This document shows, piece after piece, positions 44,365 through 53,578 of a stretch of DNA of 64,000 bases. Positions within the stretch are counted from its first letter, which is position 1; each line of letters starts with the position of its first letter. Made by a program: the position numbers and the translations under genes. Below the pieces are notes generated by a model that saw nothing but the letters and a program-made list of their open reading frames with translations, did not search any database and was not told the DNA's origin. The stretch comes from Acinetobacter lwoffii (GTDB lineage: Bacteria > Pseudomonadota > Gammaproteobacteria > Pseudomonadales > Moraxellaceae): contig NZ_CP072549.1 in NCBI RefSeq assembly GCF_019343495.1, positions 682,001 to 746,000 of the forward strand. The letters run 5' to 3'.

Positions 44365-44452
44365 ATGGCAACGGCGCCATGACACGATTGATCTGTTTGA
44401 ATAATACAAGGCAAAGACGCCTAAGGTTGAAATAGACCTTAGGCGTTTTTTA
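44365..44452 (+). promoter_or_regulatory. NasT antitermination leader of the nitrite transporter gene
   Basis: P1 ATGGC-AACGGC-GCCAT (44365-44380) and P2 AGGC-AAAGAC-GCCT (44409-44422), both with A1/G4 hexaloops. P2 overlaps the 5' arm of a perfect terminator (44417-44452), so P2 and terminator exclude each other: the textbook ANTAR switch. Confidence 0.85.
44417..44452 (+). terminator. Leader terminator overlapping NasT hairpin P2
   Basis: ACGCCTAAGGT and ACCTTAGGCGT form a perfect 11-bp stem with an 8-base loop, followed by TTTTTT. Confidence 0.88.
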
Positions 44453-44493
44453 TTTGCAAACAGGTAAGTAATTTATATAAAGGGGATAAAAAT

Positions 44494-45303
44494 ATGGCTT
44501 ATCTTGCTCCTGCAGAGTTTGCAAAAAAAGTGGTCGATGCCGGTGAGGCAAAACTTCATATGGCAACGCGCGATGTTTTAATCCGTGCGTTTATGGCAGG
44601 CGCAATTCTGGCGCTGGCAGCAGTATTTGCCGTGACGATTGCGGTACAAACAGGGGTGCCGCTGATCGGTGCGCTGCTATTTCCAGTCGGTTTCTGCATG
44701 TTGTATCTATTGGGCTATGACCTGCTGACCGGGGTATTTGTATTGACTCCATTAGCCTGGTTAGACAAACGTCCTGGGGTAACGTGGACCCGTATTTTAA
44801 AAAACTGGGGACTGGTTTTTTTAGGTAACTTTGCCGGATGTTTAACCGTGGCCGTGTTGATGGCCGCGGTCTATACCATGGGTTTCGCCGCTGAACCGAA
44901 TGCGGTTGGGGTGAAAATTGCCCATATTGGGGAAGACCGGACTTTGGGCTATGCCGAATATGGTTTTGCTGGCTGGATGACAATTTTTATCCGCGGCATG
45001 CTATGTAACTGGATGGTATCACTCGGTGTAATTGGTGCCATGATGTCAACCACGGTCAGTGGCAAATTCATCGCGATGTGGATGCCAATCATGCTGTTTT
45101 TCGCCATGGGCTTTGAGCATTCAGTAGTAAATATGTTCCTCTTCCCATTTGCCATGATGATGGGCGGTGATTTCTCGATTACAGACTATTTCTTGTGGAA
45201 TGAATTACCAGTGGCACTGGGGAATCTGGTGGGCGGTTTGGCACTGACAGGTCTGGCGCTCTATACCACGCATGTACGTACTGGCGATAAAAAAGAATTC
45301 TAA
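44494..45303 (+). CDS. Formate/nitrite transporter family protein (NirC/FocA)
   Basis: 269 aa with six transmembrane helices typical of pentameric FNT channels (GNFAGCLTVAVLMAA, GMLCNWMVSLG with the selectivity region, FEHSVVNMFLFP). Position behind a NasT leader and beside nitrate genes favours nitrite as substrate. ATG follows AAAGGGG. A small terminator lies before the next gene. Confidence 0.9.
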   Translation: MAYLAPAEFAKKVVDAGEAKLHMATRDVLIRAFMAGAILALAAVFAVTIAVQTGVPLIGALLFPVGFCMLYLLGYDLLTGVFVLTPLAWLDKRPGVTWTRILKNWGLVFLGNFAGCLTVAVLMAAVYTMGFAAEPNAVGVKIAHIGEDRTLGYAEYGFAGWMTIFIRGMLCNWMVSLGVIGAMMSTTVSGKFIAMWMPIMLFFAMGFEHSVVNMFLFPFAMMMGGDFSITDYFLWNELPVALGNLVGGLALTGLALYTTHVRTGDKKEF

Positions 45304-45333
45304 TCTGAGCATGATGATTTATGTCTTGAGATT

Positions 45334-45358
45334 AAAGGGATCAATTCGATCCCTTTTT
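45334..45358 (+). terminator. Terminator between FNT transporter and PP2C-kinase genes
   Basis: AAAGGGATC-AATTC-GATCCCTTT followed by TT; only 12 bases before the next start codon, so it may also hide that start. Confidence 0.65.
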
Positions 45359-45369
45359 GAGTATTTAAA

Positions 45370-47100
45370 ATGAATAAAAAATTAAAGATCAGTGTCGGGC
45401 AATATTCTTCCACTGGAATCAAAGCACAGAATCAGGATTTCCATGGGGTCTATATTCCTGAAGGTCACGCGCTTAGCAGTAAGGGCATTGCCTGTGCAAT
45501 AGCAGACGGGATCAGCAGCAGCAATGTCAGTCATATTGCAGCAGAAACTGCAGTCAGCAGTTTTTTATCGGATTATTACTCGACTTCGGAAGCATGGAGC
45601 ACCCAAACTTCGGCAGCACGGGTCATTCGTGCGACCAATTCCTGGTTGTATGCACAAACCCAGCAAAGCCGCGGACGTTTTGATAAAGACCGGGGTTATA
45701 TCTGCACCTTTAGTGTACTGATTTTGAAACAAAATAGGGCACATATCTTTCATGCAGGCGATAGCCGGATTTATCGCATTCAGACACAAGCCATTGAACA
45801 GTTGACGGCTGATCACCGCGTTTGCCTGTCATCAACAGAACATTATTTAAGTCGTGCACTGGGTGCCGACCATCGTATCGATGTCGATTATCAGCAGCTT
45901 GAATTATGTGAAGATGATTTCTTTATCTTGATGACGGATGGTGTCTATGAGTTTATTGATATGCAGCTCATATCGGAGATGCTGCAACAGCAACAACATC
46001 TGGATATCATTGCCAAGTCTATAGTCGAACTGGCCTTAAAGCGGGGTAGTGATGATAATCTCACCATTCAAATCATTAAAGTGGAACAGTTGCCTGATGA
46101 GGAATCCTTTCATATCAAGAGTCATGTTTTATTTCCGCAACAGCTGAGTCATGGCGACCTGTTTGAAGGTTATCGAATTGATAAAATCCTGCACCAAAAT
46201 CATCGCAGCAGCCTCTATTTGGCGCATGATGAAGCAACACAAAATCAGCTGGTCATTAAAACCTTGTCTGTCGATGTGCAGGATGACCTGCAAGCGATGG
46301 AACAATTTCAGCTGGAAGACTGGGTATCGAAACGCTTAAAACATGAAAATCTGCTGCAATGCTATCCACATAAGGGCAGCAAGAAGTTTTTATTTCAAAG
46401 TTATGAATATTTACAAGGGGAAAGCCTAAACCGATGGCTGCACCGTCATAAAACTGCTTTAACTTTACAGCAGTTGCTTCCGATCATTGAGCAGGTGGCC
46501 AAAGCATTGAATGCCATGCACCGTCTTGAAATGCTGCACCAGGATGTACGACCAGAAAATGTCATGCTGCTCGAACCAGCCGATACCTTGAAAGTGAAAC
46601 TGATTGATTATGGATCGACTGCGGTCAGAGGTCTGGTTGAACTGAATCCCAAACACGCAGATGTTCCTTTGGGAACCTTGGCCTTTATGGCACCTGAGTA
46701 TTTTATTGGACGTTCACCCTCAGTAAAATCAGATCAGTTCTCGCTGGCGGTGATGAGTTATTATTTATTAACCCGACAGTTGCCTTATGGGACGGACCTC
46801 GCGCGCTGCAAGACCGAAAAGGCCTTAAAGCAGGTTCGATATCATCCACTCTATGAGTATCGACCGGATCTGCCGCATGGCTTGGACGCCATCTTTAAAA
46901 AAGCGCTTTCCATTCGCTCGGAGCAGCGCTATGAAGCACTTTCAGCCTTTATATATGATCTGAAACACCCAGATCTCAAATTTAAAAAATCAGTTTCACG
47001 CCCTATGCTTGAAAAGCATCCAGTCACTTTCTGGAAATCCTGCACAGCGATTCTGTTTTTGTTATTGCTCTGGGTATTTGCACTGTATTTTAGCCAATGA
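45370..47100 (+). CDS. PP2C phosphatase-Ser/Thr kinase fusion, membrane-anchored
   Basis: 576 aa. Residues 1-~245 are a PP2C-type phosphatase (NQDFHG, ADGISSS, HAGDSRIYRI, TDGVYEFID, GSDDNLT). Residues ~266-545 are a protein-kinase fold with VIK Lys, HQDVRPEN near 389, DYG near 412 in place of DFG, and APE near 440. The glycine-rich loop (LHQNHRSSLYLA) lacks its glycines, so activity may be weak. One helix at ~553-573 anchors it. Such fusions recur beside nitrate assimilation genes in gammaproteobacteria; the target is unknown. No ribosome-binding site is obvious. Confidence 0.85.
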   Translation: MNKKLKISVGQYSSTGIKAQNQDFHGVYIPEGHALSSKGIACAIADGISSSNVSHIAAETAVSSFLSDYYSTSEAWSTQTSAARVIRATNSWLYAQTQQSRGRFDKDRGYICTFSVLILKQNRAHIFHAGDSRIYRIQTQAIEQLTADHRVCLSSTEHYLSRALGADHRIDVDYQQLELCEDDFFILMTDGVYEFIDMQLISEMLQQQQHLDIIAKSIVELALKRGSDDNLTIQIIKVEQLPDEESFHIKSHVLFPQQLSHGDLFEGYRIDKILHQNHRSSLYLAHDEATQNQLVIKTLSVDVQDDLQAMEQFQLEDWVSKRLKHENLLQCYPHKGSKKFLFQSYEYLQGESLNRWLHRHKTALTLQQLLPIIEQVAKALNAMHRLEMLHQDVRPENVMLLEPADTLKVKLIDYGSTAVRGLVELNPKHADVPLGTLAFMAPEYFIGRSPSVKSDQFSLAVMSYYLLTRQLPYGTDLARCKTEKALKQVRYHPLYEYRPDLPHGLDAIFKKALSIRSEQRYEALSAFIYDLKHPDLKFKKSVSRPMLEKHPVTFWKSCTAILFLLLLWVFALYFSQ

Positions 47101-47299
47101 AAATAATCCAAATAAGCTGTTGAACGATTTTTTTGATTTAAATAAAAAATCAATAGTGATTTAAGTTGAGATGTAGTCAAAATATCTATTTATTCTTATT
47201 GCAGATTTTTATATTTTTACGATGATTGACTTTGTATTTTTGAAGATTATCCCTATAAAATAGCAAGTGCAGTTAAAATCTAAATAAGCATAAAAACAT

Positions 47300-47315
47300 T
47301 GGAATAATAATTGCT
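47300..47315 (+). promoter_or_regulatory. Possible weak sigma-54 promoter before small exported protein
   Basis: TGGAATA-ATAA-TTGCT has GG and GC at the right spacing but lacks the CAC core in AT-rich DNA; could be chance. Confidence 0.25.
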
Positions 47316-47353
47316 TATTTTTAATACCATTAGAATAAAAAGGCAGATGAGAC

Positions 47354-47551
47354 ATGAAAATTCAATTTTTTAAGCTGATTTTAATCTTGGGCAGCAGCAT
47401 GGTGATGAGCCAAACAAGTCTCGCCGGAGATGGTGGCTTGCGTTTTGCTGAGAAAAATCAGGAAATAGCGGCACAAATTCAGGCCAAGAAAAAAACGGCA
47501 GAAACACAGGCGCAGCCACTACAAGCAAAAGCCTCTACAGAAGCGAAATAG
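47354..47551 (+). CDS. Small exported protein of unknown function
   Basis: 65 aa. A clear signal peptide ending near SLAGD (cleavage about residue 24) leaves a ~41-residue mature peptide rich in Lys, Ala and Gln, probably a helix. ATG is preceded by GATGAGA. No family recognised. Followed by a terminator. Confidence 0.6.
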   Translation: MKIQFFKLILILGSSMVMSQTSLAGDGGLRFAEKNQEIAAQIQAKKKTAETQAQPLQAKASTEAK

Positions 47552-47649
47552 TAAAACAGCACTCATCCAAGAAGGTGAGCTGTTCAGGTTAGATCAGATG
47601 TATAAGATGTTGTGATGCGAAAACTAGTCCCTAACTTTTTAATACTGAA

Positions 47650-47690
47650 AAAAAACTCCCCATCCATTTTTAAGAACGGGGAGTTTTTGT
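47650..47690 (+). terminator. Terminator after small exported protein
   Basis: AAACTCCCC and GGGGAGTTT stem with A and T runs on either side; could serve both flanking genes. Confidence 0.75.
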
Positions 47691-47711
47691 ATTTTTGAAT
47701 CCTTGAAAAAT

Positions 47712-47879
47712 TTATTGATTCTGTTCTTCGTCCTGTCTTTCCTGACGCAGTTGATCACGTTGTCGCTGTGGATCATGAAGACCTAATTGACCTCGCTGGA
47801 TCTCGCGATCCTGTTTTTCTTGCGGATCAAGTTGCTCTTCAGTGAGTTCATCATCATTTCGGTCGGTTGGATTGGACAT
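47712..47879 (-). CDS. Small highly charged protein (55 aa)
   Basis: ATG with GAGGAT at 8 bases. The 55 residues are almost all Asp, Glu, Gln, Arg (DELTEEQLDPQEKQDREIQR region), so it is probably disordered or a helix. No family with a function recognised. The strong ribosome-binding site and biased composition favour a real gene. Confidence 0.6.
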   Translation of the reverse strand: MSNPTDRNDDELTEEQLDPQEKQDREIQRGQLGLHDPQRQRDQLRQERQDEEQNQ

Positions 47880-48029
47880 AGTCTTTCATCCTCTAAAATA
47901 CTTTCTAATTTTTATTGTATGAATGCAGCAAAATTATTCTGTGACTTTTATACCGGAGTTAGTTTTCTATCTTGTTGCTGCTGTAAATTTAAGCGCTATT
48001 TTATAGACCAATTTAATAAAATTAATTTA

Positions 48030-48887
48030 GGGTGTGTTGACACTTTTAGCTTAAAAAAATAGCGAAGTAGTAAAATCAAATCGCCAAACCCAATTTTACT
48101 ATTCGCTATGCCTCGTACCATGCTGACAGATCAACACTGGCAAAAGTTGAAAGTTATTCTGCGTAATTTATCCATTCACCACAACTCAAATTTACGCAAT
48201 TTTATTGAAGCTATTCTCTATAGAATTAGAACAGGCTGTCCGTGGCGAGATATTCCTTGTTGTTTTGGTCATTCAAACTCTATTTTCAAACGTTTTAATC
48301 GTTGGTCAAGCAGCGGTAAGTTACTTAGATTATTCAAATTACTAGCCTCATGCCCCGATATGGAGTGGATTTTTATTGATGGCTCTCATGTACGTGCTCA
48401 TCAACATTCTGCCGGCATAGCGAATCAATCTATTTCTAAAAGTGTAGGAGGAAACTCCTCAAAAATACATTTGATTGTTGATGCACATGGCAATCCTATT
48501 GATTTCGTGATTACCGATGGAACCACACATGATGTTAAAGTTGCACCTGATTTAATATCAACATTAGATTTAAAAGAGACAAAAGTGGTATGTGCAGATA
48601 AAGGCTATGATTCAGAACCACTGCGTGAACAGATCAGGAAAACAGGGACTAAAGCGAATATACCAAAGAAAACAAATAGCCAATCGAACAATGACCATAT
48701 GGACTGGTATTTATATAAAATCAGGCATTTAGTTGAAAATATGTTTTGTAGATTAAAGCAATTTAGAGGAATAGCTACTCGATATGACAAGCTCAAAAGA
48801 AATTATCAAAGTTCTGTTGCTTTAGCCTGTATATTTTTATGGCTACCTTTATAGGGTTAATTATGAACAGTAAATGTCAACAGACCC
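48030..48887 (+). mobile_element. IS5-family insertion sequence, copy 1
   Basis: 858 bp from GGGTGTGTTGACA to its inverted partner TGTCAACAGACCC (one mismatch), flanked by TA on both sides. Carries one transposase gene. The copy at 52658 is the same length and orientation and differs at three coding positions. Confidence 0.92.
48108..48854 (+). CDS. IS5-family transposase (copy 1)
   Basis: 248 aa in a single frame. DDE residues fit FIDGSHVRAHQH, VCADKGYDSEP and the C-terminal YKIRHLVENMFCRLKQFRGIA region. N-terminal DUF4096-type segment (LTDQHWQKLKVIL, CPWRDIP). Val at the position where copy 2 has Met (IDFV versus IDFM) and Tyr where copy 2 has Cys. Appears intact. Confidence 0.92.
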   Translation: MPRTMLTDQHWQKLKVILRNLSIHHNSNLRNFIEAILYRIRTGCPWRDIPCCFGHSNSIFKRFNRWSSSGKLLRLFKLLASCPDMEWIFIDGSHVRAHQHSAGIANQSISKSVGGNSSKIHLIVDAHGNPIDFVITDGTTHDVKVAPDLISTLDLKETKVVCADKGYDSEPLREQIRKTGTKANIPKKTNSQSNNDHMDWYLYKIRHLVENMFCRLKQFRGIATRYDKLKRNYQSSVALACIFLWLPL

Positions 48888-49069
48888 TAATCAATAAAAT
48901 AAAATTAATAAAAATTAAGGGAATAGCAATTCGAACCTATAAACCCAATAGGTGAATATATCTCATTATTATGATTTAAAAATGAGAAAAACTAAATAAA
49001 ATAAGAGAAATGGGTTATGCTTAAGACAAATTAAGTGTCATCCTTCTTTTGAAATTTCCGGTATTTTCC

Positions 49070-49987
49070 ATGATAGAACTCCGCCATTTAAGAACTTTAA
49101 CTGCTCTGCGGGAGCATGGTTCTCTGGTTGCAGCAGCAAGTGATTTATGTTTAACCCCATCAGCCTTATCACATCAGCTACGTGAACTCGACCAATGGTT
49201 CGGGGTTGAAGTAGTGAATCGGCGTAGTCGTCCCGTAAGTTTTTCAAATGTTGGGGAGCGGTTGTTAAAACTGGCAGATGAAATATTACCGCAAGTTCAA
49301 ATTGCACAGAGCGATATCAGCCGTATTGTGCATGGCCAGACCGGGCGAATAGTTTTCTCCTCTGAATGTCATAGCTGTTTTGACTGGTTGATGCCACTAC
49401 TCAATCAATACCGGATGCAATATCCGGATGTAGACCTGGATTTTGCCTCAGGTTTTGAATCGAATCCGCATGAATTATTGCAAACTGGAGAGTTTGATCT
49501 GCTGATTACGGCTGATCCGATTGCGCTTAAAGGCATTGAATATTTTTCGATTTTTGAATACGAATCACGCTTGGTTTTATCCAACACTCATCCACTGGTA
49601 CGTGTGAAAGAGATTACTGTTCAGGAACTTGCTGAAGAAACGCTGGTGACTTATCCGGTGGATAAACACCGTTTGGACATCATGTCGCGTTTGTTTATTC
49701 CCGCTAATATTCTACCAAAAGCCATTCGTACCACCGACTTGACCCAAATGCTGATTCAGCTGGTGGCAAGTGGTCGCGGGATTGGTGCATTACCTGATTG
49801 GGTGGTAAATGAATATGAGCAGAAAGGTTGGGTCACTTCACGCCGCCTCGACTGTGTGGCGCCTGAAGGCTTACGTCGAACTTTATACGCCGGCTATCGC
49901 ACAGAAGAAAAACAGAAAGATTATTTTGAAGGCTTCTTGAAACAGCTGGATCGGTTTTCCAAGAAAAGACAGGTCTATTACAGCTAA
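49070..49987 (+). CDS. LysR-family regulator, MetR-like
   Basis: 305 aa. N-terminal helix-turn-helix (LVAAASDLCLTPSALSHQL) and effector domain close to MetR (SECHSCFDWLMPLL, TGEFDLLITADP). MetR responds to homocysteine and controls methionine genes. Here it lies between two IS copies, upstream of a TonB receptor. ATG 49070 is chosen because it begins the conserved IELRHLRTL; 49049 is also in frame. A strong terminator follows, so the receptor is separate. Confidence 0.8.
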   Translation: MIELRHLRTLTALREHGSLVAAASDLCLTPSALSHQLRELDQWFGVEVVNRRSRPVSFSNVGERLLKLADEILPQVQIAQSDISRIVHGQTGRIVFSSECHSCFDWLMPLLNQYRMQYPDVDLDFASGFESNPHELLQTGEFDLLITADPIALKGIEYFSIFEYESRLVLSNTHPLVRVKEITVQELAEETLVTYPVDKHRLDIMSRLFIPANILPKAIRTTDLTQMLIQLVASGRGIGALPDWVVNEYEQKGWVTSRRLDCVAPEGLRRTLYAGYRTEEKQKDYFEGFLKQLDRFSKKRQVYYS

Positions 49988-50488
49988 TTTGCGAATAGTT
50001 AAATATATTTAGTCCGTTATTTTTAAAAATCCTGCATCGTCAGGATTTTTAAAAATTGATTGTTTTTCTCTCAAGGATTTCAATTTTTCTATAAGGTGAT
50101 GAGGTTAATCTTGTCTACTTTAAATCAGAAAATATACAACTTCGGCCAACTTTCGAAATTAAAGAACTGGTTTGGTCGATTATAAATTTTTCTACTTATC
50201 ACATTTTGCCAGGTGGAAATACATCTGTGCAGAATTAAATTACATATTATTAAATATCAGTTACTTAAAAATTAAGTTCTTGGAACTTGTGAGGATGTGG
50301 TTTTGATCTTGCAAGTTGATTTTTAATAAAAAGATTAAATAAAATGAAAAAACATACGCTGATCAGTCAATTTTTTGGCAGAAAATAACTCCTGAAAATA
50401 ACAATGTTGATCTATGCTACAGCATAAATTTTAAACTGATTTCCTTTCATAAAACGGAATCACTTATACAGGACTGTATAAACTCGCC
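49988..50488. other. 500-bp intergenic region before TonB receptor
   Basis: Holds the lysR terminator (50020-50056). The remaining AT-rich sequence contains no gene and no convincing Fur box; it must include the receptor promoter. Confidence 0.55.
50020..50056 (+). terminator. Terminator after MetR-like gene
   Basis: TTTTTAAAAATCCTG pairs fully with CAGGATTTTTAAAAA around CATCGT, a 15-bp stem. Confidence 0.8.
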
Positions 50489-52654
50489 ATGCACATGACA
50501 AAAATTCCTCTTAAGAAAAGCTCGCTGAGCCTCATGATTCTGTCGATTGTCTCAGGTCATCTTTATGCTGAAACTGCCGTAGAACCGGACAATGTTCAAC
50601 AGCTGAATACTATTGTGATCAGCGCTGAGCAAAATGCCAATCCGCAGCAGCAATATCAGAAAGAGCTGGCTCAGGTTTCAGGAGGAACGAATTTCATTGG
50701 TGAGCCGCAATTAGAACAGCAGCGACTTGCAACCACAGCCGATGTGTTCCGTTTACAGCCAGGAATTTATGCCCAGTCTGCAGGGAATGAAGGTGCAAAA
50801 ATATCGATCCGTGGCTCAGGAATCAACCGGACTTCAGGTGCACACGCATCCGGTACGCACGTCCTGATTGACGATATTCCATTTACCGGGCCGGGCGGTA
50901 CAGCGTATGAACTGCTAGAACCCTGGTGGATTAATCATGTCGGGGTTTATCGCGGAGCCAATGGCTTTAAGCAAGGCGGACTGGCCTTAGGTGGAACAAT
51001 CAACTATAGAACCAAGACCGGCGCAGATCAGGATGGCTCTGAACTCAAATATGAAATGGGCAGCCATGGTTATCAAAAATATCAGTTTAGTACCGGCCGA
51101 AAGCTGGATCAGATGGATTATTATCTGGCGCTGACGAGTACCCAGTTTGATGGAATTCAGGATCATGCTGAAGGCGATGGTAAGGGTCTGGCTTTTAATT
51201 TGGGCTATCAGATCAGTCCGGATATCGAAACCCGTTTTTATGCTCGTTACCGTGAGAGCAAGCATTTAACTCCAGGACGGATTACACAAGAACAGCTCAA
51301 AAATGATCCTGAAGCAGCGAATAGCTTTAATTTAGCGGTAGATGCCAAACGGATTCAGCCGGGCAGTACTTGGCTGGCCAATACCACGACCTGGAATTTA
51401 CAGGATGATGCAAAACTGACTGGCAGTCTGGCTTATCATCATTATCCGCTGGATTTACGTGAAAGCAGTTATCGTACCAATGTCGATTATGAAGATATTA
51501 CAGCGCGCTTCCAGTATGAAAAACCTTACCAGTTTCTAGGTCTGGAGCATCAGGGGCGTATTGCCTTGCGCAGCACGACTCATCGTCCGGACAGTGGTGT
51601 AACGGAAACCATCCGACGTGATACGACTATTGATGGAACTTTGTATCCGGCAGATACCGTTACCCGCCGTTATACCTATCGCGGTTCAGACAACGTCCTG
51701 CAATTTGATCAGGAAACCACATTAAATGATCAGTTCAAATTAAATTTGGGACTGGCAGCGGTGTATACCCATCGGGAAAGTGAAGTAACTTATCCTGTGG
51801 CGAGTCCTGAAGTCAGCCGTTATGAATGGAATTTTGCACCACGACTTGGTTTGACCTATCAGCCGAATGAGTCTGTGCAATGGTTTGCCAATTTAAGCCG
51901 CAGCATTGAGCCAGCACATCCTTGGGCGATGGCTTGGTCTTCACCGTATTATTTTGACAGTGGTGTCGCTTCTGGCCGGGTGCGCGCGCCAATCTATTTG
52001 GACACGCAAACCGCCAATAGCTTTGAACTGGGTGGACGTGGACAATCAGGCTTTGGAGATTGGGCACTGAGTTATTATTATTCCAAAGTGAAAAATGAAT
52101 TGTTAACCTCTGAAATGATTAAAACCTATGAAGATGGATCGAATCGACCTTCAGAGCCAATTGCTGTTGAATCGAATGCCACGCCAACGATTCATCAAGG
52201 GGTGGAGCTAAGTCTAGATACGCCATTGCATGAATCCCAATATGGCGAACTGCGTCTGCAACAGGCTTATACCCTTAGCGATTTCCAGTACAAAAATGAT
52301 CCATTGTTTGGCAAGAACCAGTTGCCAGGAATCCCTAAACATCTGTATCAGGCTCAACTAAGTTATGCCTTGAATAATGGCCTCTATATTGGTTTGAATA
52401 CCGAATATGCATCCAAAATGGCACATGATTATGCCAATAGCCGATTCAGTGACGACTATCAGATCTGGGGCATTGACTTGGGTTATGCACCAGAACATCA
52501 ATCATGGAAAACTTGGATCAACTTTAAAAATATCACCGATGAAAAATATGCTGCGGTCGTGATTCCTGGTTTAAATGATCAAGGCGCTGATGTAGCGCGA
52601 TCTTCGCCAGGTGAAGGTTTTTCTACTTATGCCGGTGTGTCATTTAAATTTTAA
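50489..52654 (+). CDS. TonB-dependent outer-membrane receptor
   Basis: 721 aa. A signal peptide ends near LYAET, a TonB-box-like LNTIVISA lies near residue 34, the plug domain spans ~55-175 (DVFRLQPGIYAQ, IRGSGINR, VLIDDIP), then a 22-strand-type barrel ends in SFKF. FecA/siderophore-receptor-like without the N-terminal signalling domain. Ligand unknown; the MetR-like neighbour might hint at a sulfur-related or metal-chelate ligand. Alternative ATG at 50495. The IS copy begins 3 bases after the stop, but the gene is complete. Confidence 0.85.
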   Translation: MHMTKIPLKKSSLSLMILSIVSGHLYAETAVEPDNVQQLNTIVISAEQNANPQQQYQKELAQVSGGTNFIGEPQLEQQRLATTADVFRLQPGIYAQSAGNEGAKISIRGSGINRTSGAHASGTHVLIDDIPFTGPGGTAYELLEPWWINHVGVYRGANGFKQGGLALGGTINYRTKTGADQDGSELKYEMGSHGYQKYQFSTGRKLDQMDYYLALTSTQFDGIQDHAEGDGKGLAFNLGYQISPDIETRFYARYRESKHLTPGRITQEQLKNDPEAANSFNLAVDAKRIQPGSTWLANTTTWNLQDDAKLTGSLAYHHYPLDLRESSYRTNVDYEDITARFQYEKPYQFLGLEHQGRIALRSTTHRPDSGVTETIRRDTTIDGTLYPADTVTRRYTYRGSDNVLQFDQETTLNDQFKLNLGLAAVYTHRESEVTYPVASPEVSRYEWNFAPRLGLTYQPNESVQWFANLSRSIEPAHPWAMAWSSPYYFDSGVASGRVRAPIYLDTQTANSFELGGRGQSGFGDWALSYYYSKVKNELLTSEMIKTYEDGSNRPSEPIAVESNATPTIHQGVELSLDTPLHESQYGELRLQQAYTLSDFQYKNDPLFGKNQLPGIPKHLYQAQLSYALNNGLYIGLNTEYASKMAHDYANSRFSDDYQIWGIDLGYAPEHQSWKTWINFKNITDEKYAAVVIPGLNDQGADVARSSPGEGFSTYAGVSFKF

Positions 52655-52657
52655 TTA

Positions 52658-53515
52658 GGGTGTGTTGACACTTTTAGCTTAAAAAAATAGCGAAGTAGTA
52701 AAATCAAATCGCCAAACCCAATTTTACTATTCGCTATGCCTCGTACCATGCTGACAGATCAACACTGGCAAAAGTTGAAAGTTATTCTGCGTAATTTATC
52801 CATTCACCACAACTCAAATTTACGCAATTTTATTGAAGCTATTCTCTATAGAATTAGAACAGGCTGTCCGTGGCGAGATATTCCTTGTTGTTTTGGTCAT
52901 TCAAACTCTATTTTCAAACGTTTTAATCGTTGGTCAAGCAGCGGTAAGTTACTTAGATTATTCAAATTACTAGCCTCATGCCCCGATATGGAGTGGATTT
53001 TTATTGATGGCTCTCATGTACGTGCTCATCAACATTCTGCCGGCATAGCGAATCAATCTATTTCTAAAAGTGTAGGAGGAAACTCCTCAAAAATACATTT
53101 GATTGTTGATGCACATGGCAATCCTATTGATTTCATGATTACCGATGGAACCACACATGATGTTAAAGTTGCACCTGATTTAATATCAACATTAGATTTA
53201 AAAGAGACAAAAGTGGTATGTGCAGATAAAGGCTATGATTCAGAACCACTGCGTGAACAGATCAGGAAAACAGGGACTAAAGCGAATATACCAAAGAAAA
53301 CAAATAGCCAATCGAACAATGACCATATGGACTGGTGTTTATATAAAATCAGGCATTTAGTTGAAAATATGTTTTGTAGATTAAAGCAATTTAGAGGAAT
53401 AGCTACTCGATATGACAAGCTCAAAAGAAATTATCAAAGTTCTGTTGCTTTAGCCTGTATATTTTTGTGGCTACCTTTATAGGGTTAATTATGAACAGTA
53501 AATGTCAACAGACCC
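52658..53515 (+). mobile_element. IS5-family insertion sequence, copy 2
   Basis: 858 bp with the same ends, TA flanks and orientation as the copy at 48030. Together they bracket a 3.8 kb segment with a LysR regulator and a TonB receptor. Confidence 0.92.
52736..53482 (+). CDS. IS5-family transposase (copy 2)
   Basis: 248 aa, intact, identical to copy 1 except Val to Met (IDFM) and Tyr to Cys (DWCLYKI), plus one silent change near the end. The near-identity indicates recent duplication. Confidence 0.92.
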   Translation: MPRTMLTDQHWQKLKVILRNLSIHHNSNLRNFIEAILYRIRTGCPWRDIPCCFGHSNSIFKRFNRWSSSGKLLRLFKLLASCPDMEWIFIDGSHVRAHQHSAGIANQSISKSVGGNSSKIHLIVDAHGNPIDFMITDGTTHDVKVAPDLISTLDLKETKVVCADKGYDSEPLREQIRKTGTKANIPKKTNSQSNNDHMDWCLYKIRHLVENMFCRLKQFRGIATRYDKLKRNYQSSVALACIFLWLPL

Positions 53516-53527
53516 TATTTAAAATCA

Positions 53528-53557
53528 AAAAAAGAGCGGTAAAAACCGCTCTTTTTA
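53528..53557 (-). terminator. Terminator after marC-type gene
   Basis: AAAAAGAGCGGT and ACCGCTCTTTTT form a 12-bp stem with T runs on both strands. Confidence 0.85.
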
Positions 53558-53578
53558 TTTATTGATAGAAAGGATTTA

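Noticed and set aside
47787..48062. 91-codon frame near the first IS
   Set aside because: Antisense to the 55-aa charged gene and runs into the IS end.
50057..50488. Fur box before the TonB receptor
   Set aside because: Searched for a GATAATGATAATCATTATC-like palindrome and saw no good match.
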